NCBI RefSeq assembly: GCF_025950095.1
Contig: NZ_JAPDDR010000006.1
Coordinates: 310,001-374,000 of the forward strand
From: Luteolibacter rhizosphaerae
GTDB lineage: Bacteria; Verrucomicrobiota; Verrucomicrobiia; Verrucomicrobiales; Akkermansiaceae
Reading direction: 5' to 3'
DNA length: 64,000 bases
Shown here: positions 44,590 to 52,575 of the stretch, in pieces
Numbering within the stretch: the first letter of the stretch is position 1
Layout: each line of letters starts with the position of its first letter
The notes under the pieces: generated by a model
Seen by the model: only the letters and a program-made list of their open reading frames with translations
The model's database searches: none
Told to the model about the DNA's origin: nothing
Translations under genes and position numbers: made by a program

Positions 44590-44624
44590 TGTTTGAACAT
44601 TAGTGCTTAGTCATTAGTAATTTC
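44590..44624 (+). repeat. 35-nt heptad-type leader element, copy 2, before ccoO
   Basis: It matches the element at 37881-37915 at 31 of 35 positions, with the 20-bp core at 44598-44617 identical. It ends 8 nt before the ATG at 44633. TAG occurs in all three frames. Confidence 0.7.
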
Positions 44625-44632
44625 CCGTTCCA

Positions 44633-45376
44633 ATGAGCTTCCGCCAATTCGCATTCGGTCTCACCGCCTCCTTCGGCATCGCCTGGCTGGCCATCGTGAT
44701 CGTGCCCTTCTTCATGATGCGCCACATCAAGCCGGTGGCCTTCGATGAAACGGCCGACGGCAAGGAAGGGGTCTACCACCCGAAGCGCACCGGTCGCGTG
44801 ATCAATGGCGCGGAAGTCTACGCCGCCAACGGCTGCTACCACTGCCACAGCCAGCTCATCCGCCCGACCTACGCCGGCAATGACCTCGGCCGCCCCGATT
44901 GGGCCGGTCTGAAGGCCGATGAAGAGCGCGGCGACACCCGCCGCGAGAGCAACATCTTCGACTACTCCGGTGAGAAGTTCGCCCAGATCGGCCAGAGCCG
45001 CCTCGGCCCGGATCTCTCGAATGTCGGCCGCCGCGTCGAGAAGCTCTACGTGAAGGACGGCGGCGATCCGAAGGCCTGGCTGCTTTCCCACCTCTACGAT
45101 CCGCGCGCCAATCCGGAGCGCCCCACCTCCAAGTGCCCGTCCTACCGTTTCCTCTTCGATACCGTCGAGATCGAGGGCCAGACGCCGAACGATGCCGTGG
45201 CCATCACCAAGGACGGTGAAGCCGTCGTCCCGGGCAATCAGGCCCTCGCCTTGGTCGATTACCTCCTTTCCCTGAAGCGCGACGACACCGTCCCCGCCTC
45301 GATGAGCCATCTGCCGCCAGCCCAGAAGGGCGCGCCGGAGAAGGCCGCCGCTCCCGCCGCCGCACCGAAAGGCTGA
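44633..45376 (+). CDS. CcoO-like membrane-bound cytochrome c
   Basis: 247 residues. The N-terminal membrane helix (GIAWLAIVIVPFFMM) and the c-type haem site GCYHCHSQLIRPTY (residues 67-80) match CcoO, the monohaem subunit of cbb3 oxidase, as do RLGPDLSNVGRR and SHLYDPRANPERPTS. The usual SxMPxY block that carries the Met haem ligand reads SKCPSY here, with Cys168 at the Met place. The C-terminal tail is Ala/Pro-rich. It pairs with the ligand-poor CcoN-like protein encoded just upstream, so its electrons must go to another acceptor. Confidence 0.85.
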   Translation: MSFRQFAFGLTASFGIAWLAIVIVPFFMMRHIKPVAFDETADGKEGVYHPKRTGRVINGAEVYAANGCYHCHSQLIRPTYAGNDLGRPDWAGLKADEERGDTRRESNIFDYSGEKFAQIGQSRLGPDLSNVGRRVEKLYVKDGGDPKAWLLSHLYDPRANPERPTSKCPSYRFLFDTVEIEGQTPNDAVAITKDGEAVVPGNQALALVDYLLSLKRDDTVPASMSHLPPAQKGAPEKAAAPAAAPKG

Positions 45377-45395
45377 ACCGAATTTCCCTTTTCCG

Positions 45396-46154
45396 ATGAT
45401 CGATCCTTCCAAGCCCGACCTCGAGGAATCGGTGAACGTCACCGAAGCCCACGAGCGCGTCCTCCGCGGTGCGGCCGCGGCGTCCCGCGAGAACAAGCTC
45501 ACCGAGAACGGTGCCGAGCCCGTTTCCATGTGGGTCATGGCCCTCTGCTTCATCCCGATGCTGGCCGCCGGCTGGACCCTCGGGAATGCGGGCACCCTAT
45601 TCTCCTACAAGGACACCCTGAAGTCGGGCTATGTCCGCGTGATCCCCGCCGATGACGAGGCGGGCGGTGCACCTCCGGGACCTGCCCTCGACATCTACAT
45701 GAAGAAGGGCGCCAAGATTTACTCGAAGTGCAGCGGTTGCCACGGCCCGGACGGTAAGGGTGATGGCAATGCCTATCCTTCCCTCGCCGGATCCAAGTGG
45801 GTTCTGGGTGAGACCGAAGTCTTCGCCATGGTGGTGCTGAACGGCCTCACCGGCCCGACCTCCTCCGGTAAGACCTACGGCGTGATGCCCGCCCAAGGGG
45901 CCGGCATGAGCGGTGAAGACCTCGCCGCCCTGATGACCTACGTCCGCAACAACTTCGGCAACAGCTCCGGTGACGTCGTCACCAAGCAGATGGGTGCCGC
46001 CGCTCTGGAGATCTCCCAGGCTCGCGCGAAGGCCGGTGCTCCGGTGACCGCCGACGAGCTCACCGCCGACCACAAGAAGAACCTGCCGGGCGATCCCTTG
46101 GAAGCGTCCCTGCCCATCGATCCGGTTACCCTCGAGCCGGTGGCCGCCCCGTAA
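45396..46154 (+). CDS. Membrane-anchored monohaem cytochrome c (second of two)
   Basis: 252 residues with a cytoplasmic N-terminal stretch, one membrane helix (SMWVMALCFIPMLAAGWTL) and a haem site CSGCHGPDGKGDG at about residue 112, with Met ligand candidates in YGVMPAQG. The tail after the haem domain resembles the first cytochrome c. It sits directly before ctaD, so it is well placed to donate electrons to the CuA centre of CtaC. Confidence 0.85.
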   Translation: MIDPSKPDLEESVNVTEAHERVLRGAAAASRENKLTENGAEPVSMWVMALCFIPMLAAGWTLGNAGTLFSYKDTLKSGYVRVIPADDEAGGAPPGPALDIYMKKGAKIYSKCSGCHGPDGKGDGNAYPSLAGSKWVLGETEVFAMVVLNGLTGPTSSGKTYGVMPAQGAGMSGEDLAALMTYVRNNFGNSSGDVVTKQMGAAALEISQARAKAGAPVTADELTADHKKNLPGDPLEASLPIDPVTLEPVAAP

Positions 46155-46172
46155 CTCTGACTTTATTCTAGC

Positions 46173-48077
46173 ATGAGCGCTCACGCCGCATCTGCCGATC
46201 ACCACGGCCACGACGATCACCACCACCACGAGCCCGGCTTCTGGTCGAAGTACGTCTTCTCCACCGATCACAAGACGATCGGTATCCAGTACGGTCTCAC
46301 CGCCATGGCCTTCCTGGCCTTCGGCTTCTACCTGATGATGGTGATGCGCTGGAGCATCGCTTACCCGCACCAGCCCCTGCCGGAGTGGATGAGCTGGATC
46401 TTCACCGATACCTGGAAGGCCCGCTGGCTCCAGGACGGCAAGGTCACGGGTGAGACTTACAACATGTTCGGTGCCATGCACGGCACCATCATGGTGTTCT
46501 TGGGCATCGTGCCCCTCGGTTTCGGTGCCTTCGGTAACTACGTCACGCCGCTCCAGATCGGTGCGGTCGACATGGCCTTCCCGAAGCTGAACATGACCAG
46601 CTACTGGCTCTACCTGCTGGGTGGCCTGGTGATGTGCGCCTCCTTCTTCATGGAGTCCGGTGCCGCCAAGTCCGGTTGGACGAACTATTCGCCGCTCGCG
46701 GGCTTCGCGGATGGCCAGATCGTGAACCAGTGGCTCGCCGGCCAGACGCAGTGGCTTCTCGGCCTCGTCCTGCTGATCTCTTCCTCGTTGCTTGGTTCGG
46801 TGAACTTCATCACCACGATCATCAACCTGCGCGCCCGCGGCATGACCTGGATGCGCATGCCCTTCTTCGTCTGGGCGATGCTCGTCACCGGCTTCCTGCT
46901 TCTCCTCGCGTTCCCGCCGCTTGAAGCCGCCGGCATCATGCAGCTCATGGATCGGGTCACGCACTCGTCCTTCTTCATGCCCTCCGGCCTCTTCTCGAAG
47001 GCGGAAGGTCTGGCCGATCTCTCCGGTGGCGGCTCCCCGCTCCTGTTCCAGCACCTCTTCTGGTTCCTCGGTCACCCGGAGGTGTACGTGCTCCTGCTCC
47101 CCGCCATCGCGTGCGTGGCGGAGATCATCCCGGTGAATACCCGCCGCCCGCTCTGGGGCTACAAGGCGATGGTCTACGGCGTGCTCGTCCTCGGCTTCCT
47201 CTCCTTCATCGTGTGGGCTCACCACATGTATCTCACCGGCATGGGTCCGGTCGTCTCGACCTTCTTCCAGACCACCACGGTGCTGATCTCGATCCCCTCG
47301 GTGATCTTGCTCACCTCGATGATCATCTCGCTCTGGGGCGGTTCCATCCGCTTCACCCCGGCCATGATCTGGGCCTGCGCCTTCCTGCCCATGTTCGGTA
47401 TCGGCGGTCTCACCGGTCTGCCGCTGGCCTTCAACTTGGTGGACCTCCACCTGCACGATACCTACTACGTCATCGGCCACTTCCACTACGTGGTGGCCCC
47501 GGGTATCCTCTTCGGCCTCTTCGCTGGCGTGTATCACTGGTATCCGAAGATCACCGGTCGCCACATGAGCAACTTCCTGTCCCATGTGCACTTCTGGCCG
47601 AGCCTGATCTGCATGAACCTGATCTTCTTCCCCATGCTCACGCAGGGCATGGCAGGCTTCCACCGCCGCTGGTACAATGGGGGTGATGCCTACTTCGCCG
47701 GGGAAAACACCGCGAACGAGTTCGGCAAGGTCGTCGCCGAGCACATCGACCTGAACATCCTCATGTCCTGGGGTGCTTGGATCATGGCTGTTGCCCAGAT
47801 CCCCTTCGTGATCAACCTCTTCACCGCATGGAAGCTGGGTAAGAAGGTCGAAAGCGACAATCCTTACAACGCGACCACCCTCGAGTGGGCCACGCCGACG
47901 CCTCCGGGCCACGGCAACTTCCTCACCGAGCCCGCCGTCTACCGCGGTCCCTATGAGTACAGCCGCCCGGATTGCGAGGAGGATTTCCTCCCGCAGTGGG
48001 AAGAGCCGAAGCGCGATGCCGCCGTGCCCGCCGCCTCGGAGACTCCCGGCAAACCGTCCACCCATCCTTCCCACTGA
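46173..48077 (+). CDS. ctaD: Cytochrome c oxidase subunit I, A-type (CtaD)
   Basis: 634 residues with 12 to 13 membrane helices. All active-site residues are present: low-spin haem His in FGAMHGTIM, CuB His and cross-linked Tyr in LGHPEVYVL, the CuB His pair in WAHHMYLTG, and haem ligands in GHFHYVV. GHPEVY with Glu is the A1-family proton channel signature. This is the catalytic subunit that reduces oxygen to water and pumps protons, the real terminal oxidase of this operon. The N-terminus is His-rich. The long C-terminal tail is Pro/Glu-rich and of unknown use. Confidence 0.95.
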   Translation: MSAHAASADHHGHDDHHHHEPGFWSKYVFSTDHKTIGIQYGLTAMAFLAFGFYLMMVMRWSIAYPHQPLPEWMSWIFTDTWKARWLQDGKVTGETYNMFGAMHGTIMVFLGIVPLGFGAFGNYVTPLQIGAVDMAFPKLNMTSYWLYLLGGLVMCASFFMESGAAKSGWTNYSPLAGFADGQIVNQWLAGQTQWLLGLVLLISSSLLGSVNFITTIINLRARGMTWMRMPFFVWAMLVTGFLLLLAFPPLEAAGIMQLMDRVTHSSFFMPSGLFSKAEGLADLSGGGSPLLFQHLFWFLGHPEVYVLLLPAIACVAEIIPVNTRRPLWGYKAMVYGVLVLGFLSFIVWAHHMYLTGMGPVVSTFFQTTTVLISIPSVILLTSMIISLWGGSIRFTPAMIWACAFLPMFGIGGLTGLPLAFNLVDLHLHDTYYVIGHFHYVVAPGILFGLFAGVYHWYPKITGRHMSNFLSHVHFWPSLICMNLIFFPMLTQGMAGFHRRWYNGGDAYFAGENTANEFGKVVAEHIDLNILMSWGAWIMAVAQIPFVINLFTAWKLGKKVESDNPYNATTLEWATPTPPGHGNFLTEPAVYRGPYEYSRPDCEEDFLPQWEEPKRDAAVPAASETPGKPSTHPSH

Positions 48078-48121
48078 CCCGCAGGGTGCAGCTTCGTAGC
48101 CTGAACTAGGAAATCCAAACG

Positions 48122-49750
48122 ATGGAAATCCCCTATATCGTCACCCCGCGCAAGGACACCGGCCTCTTCAACTCGAAGATCGCCATCTGGCTCTTCCTCG
48201 CGTCGGAAGTCATGCTCTTCGGCGGCTTCTTCTCCGCCTATATCTTCCTGCGCCTCGGTGCGGATTACCCCTGGCCGGAGCGCACGCTCCCGGTGCTCCC
48301 GGGCTTGATCAATACCTTCGTCCTGATCGCCTCCTCGGTGACCGTGGTCTTTGCCTGGGCCTCGCTCAAGCTGCGGCAGTGGGGCAAGTTCCAGGCCTAC
48401 ATGGGCTTCACCGTCATCTGCTCGATGGTGTTCATGGTGCTCAAGGGCATTGAGTACAACGTGAAGTTCCATCACCAGGCGCTTCGCACCAAGGACTTCT
48501 CGATCGTTGAAGGCCACCTCGCCTACGAACTGAAGGATGGCGTGCATCACGAGCACGGCCACGAGCCGAAGGAAGAGGATTTCGCCCTTAACCACCACGG
48601 CAAGAAGTTCGAGGAGAACGTCATCAACTTCGAGACCACCCAGGTCAGCTTCAATACCGTCCGCTTCCACAAGGACTGGGTGGAGGAGATGATTCACCAC
48701 GCCAAGGAGCGCAATTCGACCATCAAACTGGCCTCCCAGCTCGACCTGAAGACCGCTCCGGACAAGACCGTGACCTTCGCGGCCGGCACCGATCTCGATA
48801 TCGCCCTGCTGGAGTCGATCAAGAAGGCCCACCTCGCCGCCCGCGCCCACAATGCGGACCTGCGCACCGAGGAACTCCGCCGCCTCTGGAAGGAAGCGAA
48901 GAAGGCCAATCCGGAAAAGGATGACCGCGAGCTCTCCCCGGGAATCACGGTGGACGCCACCAAGCTGGCGCTCATGCCAGAAGCTCCCTCGATCTCCTTC
49001 ACGGTCCAGCCGCCCGTCACCTTCCACTACAAGCCCCGCGATATCCAGGAGTCTCCGGCCGCCGGCACCCTGCGCGATGGCACCGCCCTCGTCGGCAAGT
49101 TGCTCGAAAGCCCGATGGGCTTCCACTACGTCGACGCCATTGACTTCCGCCACCTCGTCATGAAGGCAGAGGAGAAGGGGATCGATCCCGCCGTCGCCAT
49201 CGCCAATTCCTGGCTGATGAAGGAGAACTCCGAGTTCCGCGCCATCTGGGAGAAGCAACAGAAGGCCCTCGGCCAGCTTGCCGATGCCCTCAAGGAAAAG
49301 GGCCGCGTCCCGACCGAGAAGGACAAGTACCGGATCAACTGGCAGGAAATGGCCTATTACATGGATACGGACCTCGCCGATGTGGCGATCAAGCCCGGTG
49401 CCTATGTCATGCCCGGCGTTTCTCTCAACAACAAGGAGCAGTTCCTCGGTCCGGATTACCACATCCGCCACTTCCCGCACCTGAATGTCCCGCGCGAGCA
49501 GGTTCTCTTCGCCTCCAAGTTCGCTCCGGCTTGGAACACCTATTACGCCATCTACTTCACGATGACCGGCCTCCACGGCCTCCACGTGATCGGCGGCGCT
49601 CTCGTCCTCGCCTACTACCTCTTCTGCGGCAAGAAGATGTATCTCTCTAACCCTGAGTGGCTTGCAAACCGAGTGGAAATCGGCGGCCTGTTCTGGCACT
49701 TCGTCGACCTGGTCTGGATCTTCCTGTTCCCGATCCTCTATTTGATGTAA
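48122..49750 (+). CDS. ctaE: Cytochrome c oxidase subunit III with a large internal insertion (CtaE)
   Basis: 542 residues, more than twice the normal length of about 200. The ends are ordinary subunit III: WLFLASEVMLFGGFFSAYIFL and VLKGIEYNVKF at residues 23-116, and YAIYFTMTGLHGLHVIGG plus GLFWHFVDLVWIFLF from about 475 to the end. Between them, about residues 118-465 form a charged soluble domain with no membrane helix and a His-rich stretch (HHEHGHEPKEED). Reading frame and codon use are continuous, so it is not a misassembled join. The function of the insertion is unknown. Confidence 0.9.
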   Translation: MEIPYIVTPRKDTGLFNSKIAIWLFLASEVMLFGGFFSAYIFLRLGADYPWPERTLPVLPGLINTFVLIASSVTVVFAWASLKLRQWGKFQAYMGFTVICSMVFMVLKGIEYNVKFHHQALRTKDFSIVEGHLAYELKDGVHHEHGHEPKEEDFALNHHGKKFEENVINFETTQVSFNTVRFHKDWVEEMIHHAKERNSTIKLASQLDLKTAPDKTVTFAAGTDLDIALLESIKKAHLAARAHNADLRTEELRRLWKEAKKANPEKDDRELSPGITVDATKLALMPEAPSISFTVQPPVTFHYKPRDIQESPAAGTLRDGTALVGKLLESPMGFHYVDAIDFRHLVMKAEEKGIDPAVAIANSWLMKENSEFRAIWEKQQKALGQLADALKEKGRVPTEKDKYRINWQEMAYYMDTDLADVAIKPGAYVMPGVSLNNKEQFLGPDYHIRHFPHLNVPREQVLFASKFAPAWNTYYAIYFTMTGLHGLHVIGGALVLAYYLFCGKKMYLSNPEWLANRVEIGGLFWHFVDLVWIFLFPILYLM

Positions 49751-49787
49751 GTTCAAACGACAGACATTTCCTGACCTTTTCGATCCC

Positions 49788-50159
49788 ATGGCTGACTCAC
49801 CAGAAGCTATCAAGAAAGCGACCCGCCTCTACCTGTTGATCGGTGGAGTGCTGTTCGCGGGCACCGTCATTACCGTGTTGGTCGCCACCATGCCCCAGCT
49901 CGACTTCGGCAAGCACGGTTTCGACACCGCCGACCTTGTCATCGGTCTGCTCATTGCAACCGTGAAGGCTTCCTTGGTGGCGCTGATCTTCATGCACCTT
50001 AACCACGAGAAGCGCCTGATCTACTGGCTCTTCGGCTTTGGCTTCGCGGGTGCCTTCTTCCTTCTCGCCCTTACCGCTCTAGCCGTTTGGAATCCCATTC
50101 GCTACAATGGTTTCAAGGACGGCGTCCCCGGTTCGGAAAAAGTCCACACCTGGCGCTGA
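49788..50159 (+). CDS. ctaF: Cytochrome c oxidase subunit IV family protein (CtaF/COX4)
   Basis: 123 residues with three membrane helices. The stretch VIGLLIATVKASLVALIFMHLNHEKRLIYW is characteristic of bacterial cytochrome oxidase subunit IV in its parts (TVKASLVALIFMHL). It is an accessory subunit that helps assemble the oxidase. It starts 37 bp after ctaE. Confidence 0.88.
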   Translation: MADSPEAIKKATRLYLLIGGVLFAGTVITVLVATMPQLDFGKHGFDTADLVIGLLIATVKASLVALIFMHLNHEKRLIYWLFGFGFAGAFFLLALTALAVWNPIRYNGFKDGVPGSEKVHTWR

Positions 50160-50186
50160 TCCCCGGCACCTCAACCTGATCCTGTC

Positions 50187-50387
50187 ATGTCGCTGAGAGC
50201 ATTTCACATCGTCTTCGTAACCGTGAGCACCCTGCTCTTCGTGTTTCTTGCCGTGTGGGCCTTCGCGCTCGTCGCGGATCGCAGCACCATGGTCACCACG
50301 CTCGGCGTGGTCAGCGCCATCGGTGCCGTCGTCATGCCCGTCTACGGCATCTTCTTCTACCGCAAGGTCCGCAACATCGTGCTCTGA
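50187..50387 (+). CDS. Tiny two-helix membrane protein in the oxidase operon, unknown
   Basis: 66 residues, almost entirely two membrane helices (FVTVSTLLFVFLAVWAFALV and VVSAIGAVVMPVYGIFFY) joined by a short loop with Asp and Arg. The operon position between ctaF and ctaC suggests an oxidase assembly or structural subunit. I do not recognise the family. Confidence 0.7.
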   Translation: MSLRAFHIVFVTVSTLLFVFLAVWAFALVADRSTMVTTLGVVSAIGAVVMPVYGIFFYRKVRNIVL

Positions 50388-50393
50388 ACCGCC

Positions 50394-50609
50394 ATGTTCG
50401 ATTCCCTACTCGCCTGCTCCACCTGCGCCGTCAATTTCCAAGACGACACGACCAATGCCGCCGGCTGGTCGATCTTCTTCATGCTCGGGATGATCCTTCC
50501 CGTGCTTCTCGGTGTGGTCTTCTTCATGGTCCGCCTCGTCCGTCGCAGCAATGTCGAGCTTGAGCCCGAGTTCCGCGACGAACTGCCCGCCGCCACCCCT
50601 TCCCGCTGA
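50394..50609 (+). CDS. Tiny single-helix membrane protein in the oxidase operon, unknown
   Basis: 71 residues, 6 bp after the previous gene. It has a short N-terminal part with a Cys pair (LLACSTCAVNF), one membrane helix (WSIFFMLGMILPVLLGVVFFMV) and a charged tail. The CSTC motif could bind copper or haem, but this is a guess. It is 15 bp before ctaC. Confidence 0.65.
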   Translation: MFDSLLACSTCAVNFQDDTTNAAGWSIFFMLGMILPVLLGVVFFMVRLVRRSNVELEPEFRDELPAATPSR

Positions 50610-50624
50610 CGCCTGCCCCTTTCC

Positions 50625-51413
50625 ATGAGTCCTTCGAAATTCCTCAGCATCCCGGAAAACTTCTCCGCCCACGGCGGCCGGGTGGATCACCTCATCGATG
50701 TGGTCCACTGGTTCATGATCGCTCTCGGCGTCGGCTGGTTCCTCTTCTTCGCCTTCTGCCTGATCCGCTTCCGCGCCTCGGTGCATCCGCGTGCTTCTTA
50801 TCATGGCGTGCGCAACCACATCTCGAGCCACCTCGAGATCGCGGTGGTCATCATCGAGGCCGTGCTGCTCCTCGGTTTCGCCTTCCCGCTCTGGAAGGAG
50901 CGCACCGATACCTGGCAGCAGGTCCAGAAGCTCGATCCGGTCCGCGTCCGCGTCATCGGCTGGCAGTTCGGCTGGACCTACCACTACCCCGGCGCTGACG
51001 GGAAGTTCGGCCGCATCGATCCGCTTCGCATCACCAGCAACTCGGATCCTGGCATCGACCTCGACGACCCGAATGCCCAAGACGACTTCATCGCTCCGAT
51101 GCTCAAGATCGCCAAGGGCCGCCCGGCGATCCTGAACATCACCTCGAACGATGTGATCCACAACTATGCCATCGTCCCGATGCGCATCCAGCAGGACGCC
51201 ATCCCGGGCAAGGAAATCCCGATGTGGTTCACGCCGAACAAGACCCTCGAAACCTCCGTCGTCTGCGCCCAGCTCTGCGGTGAAGGTCACGGCAACATGA
51301 TCGGCCAGCTCGAAGTGGTGGAAGACAAGGCCTTCCGCACCTGGGCCGAAACCGAGTCCGCCAACGCGCTCAAGTCCCGCGCTCCCAAGCCCGAGTCGAC
51401 CGCCAGCCGCTGA
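50625..51413 (+). CDS. ctaC: Cytochrome c oxidase subunit II (CtaC)
   Basis: 262 residues. Two membrane helices (HWFMIALGVGWFLFFAFCLI and IAVVIIEAVLLLGFAFPLW) anchor a periplasmic cupredoxin domain. The CuA site is complete: His in NDVIHNYAIVPM and CAQLCGEGHGNM with Cys, Glu, His and Met ligands. No c-type haem domain is fused, so this is an aa3-like rather than caa3 enzyme. It is the last gene of the operon, unusual because ctaC normally precedes ctaD. Confidence 0.93.
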   Translation: MSPSKFLSIPENFSAHGGRVDHLIDVVHWFMIALGVGWFLFFAFCLIRFRASVHPRASYHGVRNHISSHLEIAVVIIEAVLLLGFAFPLWKERTDTWQQVQKLDPVRVRVIGWQFGWTYHYPGADGKFGRIDPLRITSNSDPGIDLDDPNAQDDFIAPMLKIAKGRPAILNITSNDVIHNYAIVPMRIQQDAIPGKEIPMWFTPNKTLETSVVCAQLCGEGHGNMIGQLEVVEDKAFRTWAETESANALKSRAPKPESTASR

Positions 51414-51431
51414 GGCCAAGATCTCTTTCCA

Positions 51432-51465
51432 AAGCGGGAAGCCTTCGCGGGCTTCCCGCTTTTTT
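51432..51465 (+). terminator. Strong terminator at the end of the respiratory operon
   Basis: AAGCGGGAAGCC (51432-51443) pairs perfectly with GGCTTCCCGCTT (51450-51461) across a 6-nt loop, followed by more T. It lies 18 bp after ctaC and ends 7 bp before the convergent VOC gene, so it can serve both strands. Confidence 0.9.
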
Positions 51466-51472
51466 CGTACCC

Positions 51473-51964
51473 TCAAGCCGCGGCTTCCAGCAACAGCTTC
51501 TCCAGATCCAAGGGCTGCGTGACCATCGCCAGCGAGCCATCCGGATTGCGCGGCCATTCTGCCATCGGCCGGTCGCGATAGAGCTCCACGCCATTCTGAT
51601 CCGGATCGCGGAGGTAGAGCGCTTCACTCACCCCATGGTCCGCCGCTCCGTCGAGACGGATGCCCGCGGATACAAGGCGCTTGAGCGCATTGCCCAGAGC
51701 CGCGCGGTCGGGATAAAGGATCGCGGTGTGGTAGAGCCCGGTGCTACCCCGCGGCGGCGGCGAGCCGCCGAGGCTTTCCCAAGTGTTGAGCCCGATGTGG
51801 TGGTGATAACCTCCCGCCGAAAGGAACGCCGCCGAGTCGCCGAAGCGCTGCATCAACTGGAAGCCTAGTATATCCCGGTAGAAACCGATCGCCCGCTCGA
51901 GATCGGCGACCTTCAGATGGACGTGACCGATGCGGACTTGGGGATCGATGGCAGTGCTGCTCAT
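51473..51964 (-). CDS. VOC-superfamily (glyoxalase/dioxygenase-like) protein
   Basis: 163 residues with the VOC fold: RIGHVHLKVADLERAIGFYRDILGF starts the first beta-alpha-beta-beta-beta unit in two parts, YHHHIGLNTW, GLYHTAILYP and DPDQNGVELYRDRP carry likely metal ligands (two His, one Glu). The pattern resembles catechol-2,3-dioxygenase-like and CatE-like proteins. The substrate is unknown. It is convergent with the respiratory operon. Confidence 0.85.
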   Translation of the reverse strand: MSSTAIDPQVRIGHVHLKVADLERAIGFYRDILGFQLMQRFGDSAAFLSAGGYHHHIGLNTWESLGGSPPPRGSTGLYHTAILYPDRAALGNALKRLVSAGIRLDGAADHGVSEALYLRDPDQNGVELYRDRPMAEWPRNPDGSLAMVTQPLDLEKLLLEAAA

Positions 51965-52019
51965 GCCTCGATCCTATCCCGGCCTCCCGGCGCCGCCCAA
52001 TGCCGTCTCCTGATGCCCA

Positions 52020-52038
52020 GCATGTTCTCGGAACATGC
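52020..52038. promoter_or_regulatory. 19-bp palindrome between divergent genes
   Basis: GCATGTTC (52020-52027) and GAACATGC (52031-52038) are perfect inverted arms around TCG. It lies in the 153-bp divergent gap between the VOC gene and the DUF4870 gene, 80 bp before the latter. It resembles a LexA box but with a spacer one base shorter than the TGTTC-N4-GAACA form I recall for Verrucomicrobia. Confidence 0.45.
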
Positions 52039-52117
52039 CCGGCGGTTTGAAACCCGCCCCGGATTTGGAATGCGGTTTCCTTTTGCCCTCCCGGAACCTG
52101 TGCTAATGAGAGACGCC

Positions 52118-52531
52118 ATGAATGATCCTTACCTTCCACCGTCGGTTCCCGAAGTGGCCCCGCCCGCGGTCCTCTCCAGCGAGGAGCGCAACTGGGCCAT
52201 GGCCGGTCACCTGTCCGCCCTTTCCGGCTGGCTCACCGGCTTCGGTTACATCGCCGGACCCCTGATCGTCTGGCTGATCAAGAAGGACACCATGCCATTC
52301 GTCGCGCGAGAAGCGAAGGAAGCGCTCAACTTCAACATCTCCTGGACCATCTGGCTCATCCTCCTCGCCATCGTCGCCTTCATCCTCACCTTCTTCGTCA
52401 TCGGAGTCCTTCTCTGGCCGGTTGTCGCTCTCATCCCCGTCGGGATGTCCGTCCTCAGCATCGTCGGCGGCGTCCGTGCCAACGAAGGGAATGGCTATCG
52501 CTATCCACTCACGCTGCGCTTCATCCAATGA
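52118..52531 (+). CDS. DUF4870-type small membrane protein
   Basis: 137 residues. SSEERNWAMAGHLSALSGWL, GFGYIAGPLIVWLIKKD, FVAREAKEALNFNISW and the three membrane helices are the DUF4870 pattern. Its role is unknown; such proteins are common and often stand alone. ATG 52118 is chosen; an in-frame ATG at 52106 would add four residues. Confidence 0.85.
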   Translation: MNDPYLPPSVPEVAPPAVLSSEERNWAMAGHLSALSGWLTGFGYIAGPLIVWLIKKDTMPFVAREAKEALNFNISWTIWLILLAIVAFILTFFVIGVLLWPVVALIPVGMSVLSIVGGVRANEGNGYRYPLTLRFIQ

Positions 52532-52548
52532 TGGAGCGTTGCCTTTCG

Positions 52549-52575
52549 CGCCCCGGACATGAAGTCTCCGGGGCG
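52549..52575 (+). terminator. Hairpin between DUF4870 and P-loop genes
   Basis: CGCCCCGGA (52549-52557) pairs perfectly with TCCGGGGCG (52567-52575). It ends at the first base of the proposed GTG of the next gene, so it could both end the upstream transcript and hide that start. Confidence 0.45.

Noticed and set aside
43066-45376. A working cbb3 oxidase (ccoNO)
   Set aside because: The CcoN-like protein lacks the CuB ligands and the helix-X haem ligands, no CcoP or ccoQ gene is present, and CcoO lacks the usual Met. Only homology is claimed.
45597-48074. 825-codon open frame antisense to the second cytochrome c and ctaD
   Set aside because: Product is His/Glu/Asp-rich low-complexity sequence, mirroring membrane helices of a real oxidase subunit.
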